From NCBI GenBank assembly GCA_030704615.1, contig CM060734.1, forward strand, positions 2,420,001 through 2,484,000: DNA of 64,000 nt. Direction: 5' to 3'. A program made the position numbers and the translations under genes. The stretch's first letter is position 1, and every line of letters starts with the position of its first letter. Source of the DNA: Takakia lepidozioides (taxonomy: Eukaryota > Streptophyta > Takakiopsida > Takakiales > Takakiaceae). A model generated the notes under the pieces. The model did no database searches, was not told the origin of the DNA, and saw nothing but the letters and a program-made list of their open reading frames with translations. Shown one piece after another: positions 10,473 to 20,019 of this stretch.

Positions 10473-12165
10473 TTCCGCATGCGGAAATGAGGTTCCGCAT
10501 TTCCGTCCGGAGTGATACTTTCGATTGCTGTTGGACGGAAATACGACACCGCATTTCCGTTTTGCATCTTAGTCATGCACCAGTGCGACGGAAAACCTGC
10601 ACCGAGTTTCCGTCCGGGGGAAACCTTTATACTCTCCAAAACGGAAATGCGGTAACGCATTTCCATCCAACAAGCACGGTATGTGAAGGTGGAACGGAAA
10701 TGCGGTACAGCATTTCCGTTCTGATTGAGAATCATGAACCACGGGAACTGAAATGCGGCACCGCATTTCCAACCGAGTCGCACCATCCGACATACCAAAA
10801 CGGAAATGCGGCGCCGCATTTCCGTTTTGTATCTGACGCATGGAGCTGAGGGATAGAAATGCTGCACCGTATTTCCGTCTGTTTGAGACCTTCATACTCT
10901 CCAGAACGCATTTCCGTTCTGACTGAAAATCGTGAACCATTGGAACTCAAATGCGGCACCGCATTTCCGTCTGAGTCGCACCTTCCGACATTCCAGAACG
11001 GAAATGCGGCGCCGTATTTCCGTTTTGTATCTGAGGCATGGAGCCGAGTGACGGAAATGCTGCAGCGCACTTCCGACCGGTTAAGACCTTCATACTCTCC
11101 AGAACGGAAATGCGGTACCGCATTTCCGTTCTGACTGAAAATCGTGAACCATCGAAACTGAAATGCGGCACCGCATTTCCGTCCGAGTCGCACCTTCTGA
11201 CATTCCAGAACGGAAATGCGGCGCCGCATTTTCGTTTTGTATATGAGGCATGGAGCCGAGTGACGGAAATGCTGCGGCGCATTTCCGACTGGTTAAGACC
11301 TTCATACTCTCCAGAACGGAAATGCGGTACCGCATTTCCGTCCAAGTCGCACCTTCCGACATACCAGAACGGAAATGCGGCGCCGCATTTCCGTTTTCTA
11401 TCTCAGGCATGGAGCGGAGGGACGAAAATTTTGCACCGCATTTCCATCTGTTTGAGACCTTCATACTCTTCAGAACGGAAATGCGGTACCGCATTTCCGT
11501 TCTGACTGAAAATCGTGAACCATCGGAACTGAAATGCGGCACCGCATTTCCGTCCGAGTCGCACCTTCTGACATGCCAGAACGGAAATGCGGCGCCACAT
11601 TTCCGTTTTGTATATGAGGCCTGGAGCTGTGGGACGAAAATGCGGTGCCGCAGTTCCATCCATGTGAGACCTTCAAACTTTCCAAACCGGAAATGCGGCA
11701 CCGCATTTCCGTTCAGGTGAGACCTTTATACTTTCCCGAACGGAAATGTGGCACGGCATTTCCGTTCATCAATTAAGGTATGTGAAGGTGGAACGGAAAT
11801 GCGGTACCGCATTTCCGTTCAAATTGAAAATCATGAACCACTGGAACTGAAATGTTGTGCCGCATTTCCGTCCGAATCGCACCTTTCGACATTCCAGAAC
11901 GGAAATGCGGCGCCGCATTTCCCTTTTGTATCTCAGGCATGGAGCTGTGGGACGGAAATGCAACACCGTATTTCTGTTCAACAACTAAGGTATGTGAAGG
12001 TGGAACGGAAATGCGGTGCCGCATTTTCTTCCAACAAGTACGGATGTGTAGCTTCGTGATGGTACTTAACGGAAATGCGGCGCCGCATTTGCATTTTCAC
12101 TCCAACTCATCAGACGCTGGGACGGAAATGCCATGAAATGTGAACACGTGGAGCAACGGAATTGC
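10473..12165. repeat. Palindrome array 1 of element A, 53-bp period
   Basis: About 32 imperfect palindromes lie here. Each consists of the half-site GGAAATGCGG, a central pyrimidine-purine step (CA, CG, TA or TG) and the inverted half-site. From 10547 to 12017 the centres lie exactly 53 bp apart, apart from one site near 10904 that has lost about 14 bp. The last two sites are shifted by 11 bp. The 31-bp spacers are not unique: four main types recur in the order a-b-c-d, giving a 212-bp higher-order unit, plus an extra type near 11770 and 11980. The array fills the region between the divergent transposase and ParB/methyltransferase-like genes. Open frames across it, on both strands, are repeat translations, not genes. 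Confidence 0.95.
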
Positions 12166-12441
12166 GGCACATGTCTGCACTCTATCTGACTGAAGTGGCA
12201 TGAGGCGGCGCGGCCTAACCGTTGGATAATGATGTTTGTTTTTTGGACGGCAGGCGTACCCTGAACGATTCGAATTTCGTAATGACGCAAAGTCCACGAG
12301 GAGACACTTTCGTCCAACCCTTTCGAACCCAAGTGGTGCATCACCGCCGTTTCATCTTCTTTTGTCGTGTCTCCTCAGTAACCCCTCTCGCGCCCTTTCC
12401 ATCTGCACTCTTCGACCCTTTTCCCTGTCTCTGTTCTTCTT
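12166..12441 (+). promoter_or_regulatory. Putative promoter and 5' leader of the ParB/methyltransferase-like gene
   Basis: This is the non-coding stretch between array 1 and the ATG at 12442. The last 90 bases are pyrimidine-rich, as in many plant leaders. I do not see a clear TATA box. The palindrome array directly upstream could serve as its control region; that is inference from position. Confidence 0.35.
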
Positions 12442-15400
12442 ATGCTCGAACCTGAGAGGGAGGGAGTGCGTGCACCAGAGAAGAGACATCGTCGCAAGCT
12501 CCGCAAATTGTACTTCGAACGTAGGCCAATGCCGAAGGGGAGAAAGCAGATGCGTCTACAGGAGGAGATTGTCATCTCGCAGCATCAGGCCATGCAGGCA
12601 AACCAGCCACCAGTGAGAGCTCCGTGCTATTGGGATTCGCCAGCTGATCGAGCACCAAAACCCGCCTCATTTTTCTTCTGCAATTCTTAGACTGTATGCT
12701 AGGAGACTTGAATGCAGAAGATGTTTGCATGCCTAACCGGAAAAGTGGACGTGCTGGAGGGATCGCAGGAATCCGAAGAGCCGTAGGCAGAGTCTGTGGA
12801 GCTAGCTGCAGCACGCACACCCAGCCGATCCACGAGCACGGGTCTTCCTGCCGGGCCTAGCCCTGTGCATTTCAAGGACGCGGCTTCGAAGGGCAAGTCT
12901 TTGCAGTTCAAAGCCCCAGAGAGCGACTCGCGTTCGAAGGTCATGGAGAATCGCCAGCAGGGGTCTAGCCCTTCTCCAGCAAAGACGAAGAAGAAGCAGC
13001 CCGTCCTTCAACTTGTTTCTGAACCGGACCAGGCCGTTTCCCCCCCTCCCAGGCGAATGAAGCAGATTCAATTGCAGCAGACATCTTCACATGCAAGAAT
13101 GAGGAAGCAGAAGACAATCAGGGGGAGGGCGAAGCAGTCTCCCACAAAACCAATTCCACGAGCTGAAGCCCAGTTCCTGCTTGATTTCCAGCCTGGTGAT
13201 GTTGGGGGCATCTCTGCTGCAGCGAAGGCAATGGGATCGACCGATTTCGTCGATCTGATACCGGAGGAGGATGCTGCCTCTCAACGTTCGCAGCAAGACC
13301 TGACCACCGTTGAGGAAGATCTTCATAATACTGCAGGCCCGGAGGAGGCCTCTGCAATTGCAGAATTGTCCGCAAAGATTCCCCAGAGTGCAGCTCCAGT
13401 TGGGGATGCTCCAGCTGCTCAGCCCCTACCGCCACCAGCAGAAATGTCTCCGGAGGAATTCCAAAGTGCAGCGGATACAATGTTGGAGGAGACACATAGT
13501 AGCATTGGCAGAGTTCTGGGCAGCAGGGTATTCCAGCGGACTCTTCGAATCCCACTCTGTCGCATGGTCTCCCTTCCCATCGTCAGGCAGGCACTTCCCG
13601 GAGATGTGGATAAGCTCAAGTTCGCATTTCGAGAAGGGTACCGTCTAGGTTCGCCAGCCTTCTACGTTTCCCTTGAGAATGAGGACGGCAAATCTCGTGG
13701 ACCCACTGTGGATGAATTGTCAACAGGGGATACCCACTGGCACACTCGCAACGACGAATTCGAGGCAACGCTGAAGGGTGATCCAGACTTCGGCCATATG
13801 TCGGGTAAAATGTTCTTTGTGTGGGACGGGAATCACCGACTTCTCGCCTGGTGGGAGTACATCAAGCAGAACCATGCCAAGCACATTAGCTGGCATTACA
13901 TGGTGGAGTGTGTCATCCTCAAGGTGAAGGCGGCAGACTCCTCCCTGCTCAAGAATGCCATGGCGGACCTCAACCGAATGTGAAGGAGCAAGTCGTAATG
14001 CATACAAATTCGTTCGGCTTGTACGTCAAATGGGATGGAACACAGACATTGGAAGACTACGTGACACATTTCAGATGTGCGTACAAGGACAACCTCTTCG
14101 CCAGGGAGCTGCAGACAGCAAGAATGAGCGTGGAGTTTATACATCAGGAGGGAGCGAGAAAAGCTGCAATGCGAATTGCTTACAGGTGAAGCCCAGCTGT
14201 CCTTGTATGCGAAGCCTGGTTATGAGGTTTGTCTGGGAAATGCGGCACCGCATTCGCATTTTAAGTTTTTGGTTGCACTTTGCGAGTACGTTGGTCTCAA
14301 CTTTTGCTCACGCATGTTGACTGCCCTACAGGTATATGAAATACGTGCTTCTTCAGACAGGGGCCCTGGCTCAAGAGCCCCCGTTCTTCATGGCTTGGAC
14401 CGTGGCGGGCCCAAGCTGTGTCTACACACCCGAGATGTAGAAACAATGGCATGCCGCACATCTAGTTGGATGCCCGTGGTACCTGGACATGTCTGGCGGA
14501 ATTGTTGACAAGTCTGAGAAAGATCTGCACGCGAAAGCAGAAGAGAGGAGAAAGGAAAGACGTGTCCCTGCTCGGCCAGAGTCAGCAAAGGAAGTTGCTG
14601 CTCTGGAACAATCCAGAAAGGCAGCTGAGATGGCACAGAAGACGGTGGATATAGCTGTGCAGGCTCAACAGAAGGGGTCCAAGAAGCGGACTTGCCAGCA
14701 AGGAGCAGCAGTTGTGACACCCAAGAAAACAAAGAAGCAGAAACAGATAGTGCAGGTAGAGGGTGAGGAAGAGGACTCCGATGGAGACTTTGCAACCAGC
14801 CCACCCCCCGAGACACAGCCGAAATCCCCTGTGCCCACCGTTGTCACGAGAGGGACGAGAACTGGCTCGGCAAAGAAGGCACTCTTCAACCCCCCGGGGG
14901 GGCACCCTTTCGAGCCGGTGGAAATGAAGAGGCCGAAAGTGGATCCCGATACAGTAGTCCAGTGTGTGAATGAGAGTTTCTTGGCGGCTTTGGATGGACG
15001 GGCAGCGAAGTTGGCATACATGAAGACCATGGAGGGTCTGAAGGGCAGAGCACTGAAGAAGGCGGCTGCCGAAGAGCCTTCCGACACCCCTGGGTTTCTG
15101 AAGATGGTCTCGTTCTTTGAGAGGGTGTGTGCAGACAAGGATTGCAGGAGGGGCGGAAATGCCACCGAGTGGTCTTGCGATATGATCATCTTGGATATTC
15201 CGGACGGAGAGCCTGTGGAAGGACTACAAGCTTTGCCATCTTGGAACAGGTACTCCGAGGACTTTTGGAAGAAAGGATTCGGGCTCGCCCGCATGGTGTT
15301 GGACGACAGAGGCTGTGTGGTTGTCCTGGCGAGCAGAGGCAAAAACACGCAGACAGGAATTGCGAAGTGGACCCGCAAGAGCGTCGTCCCAATTCTGAAG

Positions 15401-16685
15401 AAGAAGTGGACATGCATCAACACATTGGGCCTTCGGTCGGAAGGGAAGAAGGTAATTACGACATTGGCACTCGTCCTTTCATTTTCTTTGGAGTTTTGAA
15501 ATGCGGTGCCGCATTCGATTTCTAATCGTTCCCCACTGTGTATGCAGATGAAGCAATTCGATGCATACTGCTTTGTGAAGGAGAACTCCACCTTTGCTTT
15601 CCGGAAGGAGGGATTGTTGGTTGACCCGAACTGCGACCCCATCGATTACGATGTCCTGTTCAACAACGTTCCCACGGAACTTCTCCCTCATAGCCTCACT
15701 TCAACTGAACCCCTGCGGTATTCACGAACTCGGAGCCCTGCCTTCATTCAGACAATTATGGAGACATGCACTGACGTGGAGGGCACAGTGCTCGACCTCA
15801 TCTGTGGGACAGGTATGCAGAATCTTGTTGTATGCTGTTATGCAAATTCTCGTTATGCTTTCATTCGCAACATCTGAAGGGCCATGTCATAATGTGTGGA
15901 TGGCATTGTAACAGGTGCCTCAATGTGGGCTGGCCAGTTTTCCGACCGGCACCTCTTTGCCTACGAGGATGACACATCCGTCTGGGGATCCCATCTGGAA
16001 GGGCTGCAACGGAATGTGAACGCTCCCATCGAAGCCAAAGACTCCTCGGATTCGTCTGAGTCGGAGGAAGAGACAGTGGACATCGATGCCGAGGAGAACC
16101 CGGAATACGAGTGAGTGCAAACATTGTAAGTTTGCAAAGCCTTCTGGGTGATTTTTTGTCAAACGCATTTCCGGACTGTGGTTCTCATTGGTCTCGTTGG
16201 TGATTGTTATGTGCAGGATTCCAGAATTTGGGTCGAAACATGTAGGGCCTACACTTCCTGCCAGGAAGAATGTCCCGTTCTTTGCGAGGGCCGACTTCAT
16301 GACGAGCCCGGTGAAGGACTACTCCCTTCCTAGTTATGCAGCTAAACTCGCAAATACAGCGATTAGACGATGTGAGAATCCCAGTAAAGTAGAGCAGATT
16401 TTGGAGAGGGCTAGGGAGGACAGAAGGATAAGGAAAGAGTTGGCAACAACTGAGACAGGTAGACGGGTGCGAAAGTTCATATGTGATTCAGCGGATGAGA
16501 GCGATGCAGATAGGGAGGACGACAAGCCAACGGAGGTGAGATGGTCTGTTCCGCAAGGTGAAGATGGGATTTTCGAAAGTCTGGCCAACGATCAGTCTGC
16601 TGGAGATGAGAAAGGCAATGACGGGGTGGAGGCGGAGCAGGACAGTCAAGGACAGGATGACAATAGTGATGATTTTCAAGATTAA
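12442..16685 (+). pseudogene. ParB-like plus beta-class DNA methyltransferase-like gene of element A
   Basis: I infer exons at 12442 to about 12640, about 12715-14185, 14332-15451, 15548-15812, 15915-16110 and 16217-16685, all with GT..AG introns except the poorly defined first. Domains in order: a basic N-terminus; a ParB/sulfiredoxin-like domain (RIPLCRMVSLPIVR at about 13543, VWDGNHRLLAW at 13819-13851); a lysine-rich linker; a segment with LDIPDG at 15178-15207 where motif IV (DPPY) would lie; then VLDLICGTG split by an intron, followed by an acidic residue in YEDD, as motifs I and II. Motif IV before motif I is beta-class order. The C-terminus is acidic. Breaks: TAG at 12784, a one-base shift near 13978, TAG at 14438-14440. 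Known phage and plasmid proteins join ParB and methyltransferase domains; this one could bind or modify the element's palindromes (inference). Confidence 0.65.
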
Positions 16686-16689
16686 TAGA

Positions 16690-17640
16690 ATTTTAATGAA
16701 CTCTCTGTACATTTAAATTCTATTCCAAAGTATATAAAGGAAATTCTCCCCGTCCTTCATGTCCCCTCTCCCATGTGCTTCTCAACGACAACATCGTCCA
16801 AACCTGGTCCTTCCCAAAATCTGAAATGCGGCACCGCATTTCAATGTCGGAACGGAAATGTGGCAACTGCAAAAACCTCCTTTGGAAATGCGGCACCGCA
16901 TTTCCAAAACCGGGGCAAGAACAATTTTCCGTTTCATGGTTTGGACATCAGAAACTGTTCGGACAAACGGAAATGCGGTGCCGCATTTCCGTTTCCGACA
17001 CGGCAGTTTTGCCGATTGCCAGCTCCTTCCATTGAGGTAAATGGAAATGCGGAGGTCGAACATGGAAATGCGGTGCCGCATTTACCTTTTGGAGATGGAC
17101 ATTTTTCCAACTGCAGACCCATCGACGGAAATGCGGCTCCCCATTCCATGATGCTAGATGGGAATGCGGCACCGCATTCCATTGTCCAATAAGAAATTTC
17201 GATGACGTACATGGAAATGTGGCACCGCATTTCCAAAACGGACATCGTTGTTTGTCCAATTCCAGACCCTTCGATGGAAATGCGGCACCGCATTCCATTG
17301 TGCTCTCCGGAAATGCGGTGCTGCATTTCATTGTCCGGTACGAAATTTCGATGACGGACATGGAAATGCGGTGGCGCATTTCAAGTATGGACATGGACAA
17401 GCATTAGCGACTGGACATGCTCGGACAATTCAAGGTCCAATATGGAAATGCGGCGCCGCATTTCAAATTCGAAGTATGGTAATGCCATGTCAGGAAATGA
17501 AATGTTGTACAACATTTCCGTTACGACGACAACGGAGGAAAGGGAGCTGCCAGAAATCGCTGCATGGTGAAAAATGAAATGTGGTGCCGAATTTCCGAGC
17601 TTCGGCGTGTACATGTTTCCTTTTACTCATAGATGGATTT
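16690..17640. repeat. Palindrome array 2 of element A, helix-phased but irregular
   Basis: About 14 copies of the same palindrome lie between 16821 and 17598, after the methyltransferase-like gene. Centre-to-centre distances are near 30-33, 53-54, 63, 82-85 and 95 bp, with one of 77. Nearly all are close to whole multiples of 10.5 bp. The same series of spacings recurs in element C at 54029-54812. Confidence 0.9.
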
Positions 17641-17872
17641 TCTTCACCTCAGGACTCTGATATCGCTGACTCCGGTATATTCATATAGACAGACACATTG
17701 TAGAAATGAGACCTCAAATTGTAAACAGTGGGCCAATTACGGCAGTTCTTGAACACGATGAAACACAAGCACACAGAAGTGAGGTACGATGGGTTGTTTT
17801 ATTGATCGAACACGGTGTCTCACATTTAGCAACTCCAGACAAATCTAAGCCCTTCCTCCTTCTACATGGGCG

Positions 17873-18451
17873 TCACCAAGTCGACGGAACTTCGATAGCC
17901 CTCAAAACAAGCTCATTACTGATGCGGCACCTCGAGGTAAACTGCAATGCGGTCGATCTGGTGCCCTTGGTGGAGCTGACGACAATGTCATGCCCATCAA
18001 TCATACCACCATCATACATCGACAAGGTCACTGTGGGCCTCATGTGCCCGTGCGATTCGTCTTCGCAACTCAGCCGAATGTCTCTATACACTGGAAAAGC
18101 GGAGTGAACTCCACGAATATAGTTTTCCTCGGTGCCGTCCTCCCTGGTCCACTGGCAGCAGTTCCAGCGCCAAAGTGAGGCCGTGCGTGATCTGTCCGGC
18201 ATCCCATTCCACCTTGGTATATCGAGGTCAACAATTTTCAGGACCCACGGACCGCATTGACCCTCGCCCTCACCTCGCTCAAAGCGGTAATAGCCCTCCA
18301 GATACTCCATTGTGCGCAAAGACTCCCGCTTGATTCCAGAAGCGTCTGTGAAAACAGAGAGCCAGACAATGATGTTTCCTGATTCTGGTTTGAACATAGC
18401 ATAATCGTGGCCATGATAAGGGCAGTCTGTAGGATTTCGACGGCACGACAT
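17873..18451 (-). CDS. Element A gene of unknown function, minus-strand member of a divergent pair (D1)
   Basis: I do not recognise this family. The 192-residue frame starts at ATG 18451 and is open throughout; related sequence may extend upstream. It is clearly similar to the plus-strand gene at 18859-19572. Shared features in order: DCPYxGxDYAM near the start; GDIVIW-like segment; an ExxxGxYxFE patch; PW followed by a D-rich turn; RWNCCQW; YDGGMIDGHDIVV; and a C-terminal LVLRAIEVP. No signal peptide or membrane helix is seen. The alternating hydrophobic pattern suggests a small beta-rich domain (inference). A copy in element C (55086-55664) keeps the same frame with few changes. Confidence 0.7.
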   Translation of the reverse strand: MSCRRNPTDCPYHGHDYAMFKPESGNIIVWLSVFTDASGIKRESLRTMEYLEGYYRFERGEGEGQCGPWVLKIVDLDIPRWNGMPDRSRTASLWRWNCCQWTREDGTEENYIRGVHSAFPVYRDIRLSCEDESHGHMRPTVTLSMYDGGMIDGHDIVVSSTKGTRSTALQFTSRCRISNELVLRAIEVPSTW

Positions 18452-18603
18452 CCTTGAAAAAAGAGTAGCGGAGTACGCTCAATGACAGCAGCTCCCGGAT
18501 GGAGGAGGCAGCAGCGCGGTGGCTGGAAGAAGTTCAAGCAAACGCTGCAATTCCTCACAAACACTCCAGGGCACATTTAAATTTCCCCCCTACAGGAACC
18601 TCC

Positions 18604-19572
18604 ATGGATGAAGATTGGTTGCTCTATGAATGTAGCCGTTTCAGTTTTCTTCCCTGCCATGCAAAGTATGGGCAGTAAGTGCCACGTGGGCCTATAGCCA
18701 CTCGAGACGACGAAGTCCATCCCCCCTTCGATGTAAATGCGGCGCCGAATTTCCATCCGGGGGATGGACTTCGGTGGCAGATTACAAACTATACCCCGTG
18801 GATGAGAAAGAGGTATCGGTTCATCCACCGCTGGCGTGATGAACACGTTACACGCTGATTGGTGGGTACATGTGACCCAGATGCTCCATTATTGGAGCCC
18901 GCACTGCTCTTCCGCTTCTCATCATTTCGAAAATCTAAGGACTTCGTTACTGTCCGCAAGGTCATTGTCATCGGCATCAAAGACGTCCTCAGGTCCTCCT
19001 TTGCAAGGATGCCGTGTTTCCAGAACCGGGACGACTGCCCTTATGGAGGCTTCGATTATGCAATGTATTCGGCCACATCGGGAGACATCGTTATCTGATA
19101 CACAGATTACACAGAAGATATTGGTTTGAATGTGGAAACATTGTCCGCTTTTGAGTATATCCCAGGCCAGTACGCCTTCGAGCGGGGTGACGATCTTGGT
19201 CTGAGGAGTCCGTGGCTCCTGTGCATGCTTGATTCCGATTTTCCCAGCTACGACGGGCACCCATGCAGAAGAATGCGCACTGCTATGCTGTTGCGGTGGA
19301 GCTGCAGCCAGTGGACGTGGGTGGACTCCATCGGAGAGACTTATACTCCTAAAGGAATGCGCTCCTCTTCTCCATTGTATGGGGACATTCGCATTGGTGT
19401 GGATGACGAAAACGTGAAGCTTTCCATATTCGATGGTGGTATGATTGAAGGGCACGACATTGTGGTGAACATCAACAGGGGAGGTACAACGGCTGCAATC
19501 CAGTTTACCTGGAGGAGCCCGATGACTCATGAGCTAGTTCTCAGAGCAGTCGAAGTCCCATTGACAACGTGA
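18604..19572 (+). pseudogene. Element A gene of unknown function, plus-strand member of the divergent pair (D2)
   Basis: It is a paralogue of D1, transcribed the other way. The main frame, 18859-19572, holds DCPYGGFDYAMY, RWSCSQWTW, FDGGMIEGHDIVV and LVLRAVEVP in the same order as D1. A TGA at about 19096-19098 interrupts it where element C has tryptophan, so this copy is broken. An upstream exon beginning MDEDWLLYE at 18604 and ending before GTAAGTG near 18670 is likely, but I could not join it in frame with confidence. The intron after it carries a decayed palindrome at 18735-18757. A copy in C lies at 55834-56819, and a fragment at 58148-58480. Confidence 0.65.
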
Positions 19573-20010
19573 CTTGTATTCAGAAGGCACAGGGCTAAAG
19601 ATTTGTTTGCACAATCAGCACAGTAGACGTGCTTCAAATGCACCTCATGTGGATCAATAAAAACCCCATTGTGCCCTCTTTTTGTTCTATTCTGTATCCA
19701 TCGTTCCCAGAATGCATCATTCTTCATTTCGTTTGGGATTGGGAGTATGGGTGGATTTTGCAAGTGGCTGGTAGGCTGAAATGGGCCCCCATTGTACAGA
19801 GCAGTACCACCCTACCATTCGCGAAACATTGCCTTTCAATATGTAATTCTAAAAAAACCTCCTTCATCGGGAGGTCCTTCTCCCCCTATGACCGTGACAC
19901 CCTAAACCCTATTCCAGCGGACACTCATTTCCGGAAAATAGTCCTGCTCATGTTTTTTTCGACACTTACGACTCTGCTCATGGCTCATGGCTCATGAAAT
20001 AGCAGCCCCC
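19573..20010. repeat. Right end of element A with terminal inverted repeat
   Basis: It is non-coding. The last 70 bases carry TGCTCATGGCTCATGG followed by TCATGAAATAG, the mirror of the left end. The stretch GCAGCCCCC closes the element at 20010; the same closing bases occur at 57276, with unrelated sequence beyond in each case. Confidence 0.75.
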
Positions 20011-20019
20011 TGCATGTCT

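Larger units (their letters stand above)
6178..20010. mobile_element. Composite element A: Mutator-like DNA transposon with ParB/methyltransferase-like cargo
   Basis: The ends share an inverted CTATTTCATGA, with CATGAGC repeats just inside. The outermost bases (GAGGTTTA left, the complement of CAGCCCCC right) agree mostly through transitions. A 9-bp flanking duplication, TGCATCTCT (6169-6177) and TGCATGTCT (20011-20019), matches at 8 of 9 positions; 9 bp is the usual Mutator-like length. In order the element holds a transposase gene (minus), a palindrome array, a ParB/methyltransferase-like gene (plus), a second palindrome array, and two divergent genes of unknown function. The right end recurs at 57276 in element C, which independently supports the boundary. 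Boundaries and family assignment are my inference from the sequence. Confidence 0.82.

Noticed and set aside
10388-12136. Many open frames with repeated peptides such as GNAVPHFRS, KCGAAFPF and MRRRISV
   Set aside because: They are six-frame translations of the palindrome array on both strands; no frame is favoured and no start or splice context supports them. The same applies to 16773-17614 and 53988-54846.
10473-12165. CRISPR-like array (22-bp palindromic repeats with 31-bp spacers)
   Set aside because: Spacers recur in four classes instead of being unique, the genome is eukaryotic, no cas genes are nearby, and the repeats form a 212-bp higher-order satellite.
13501-13983. Plain sulfiredoxin or an unrelated hydrolase for the DGNHR domain
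   Set aside because: The conserved sulfiredoxin active-site cysteine context is not seen, and the domain is followed by a methyltransferase-like region, as in ParB-methyltransferase fusions; the ParB-like reading is preferred, although the fold is shared.
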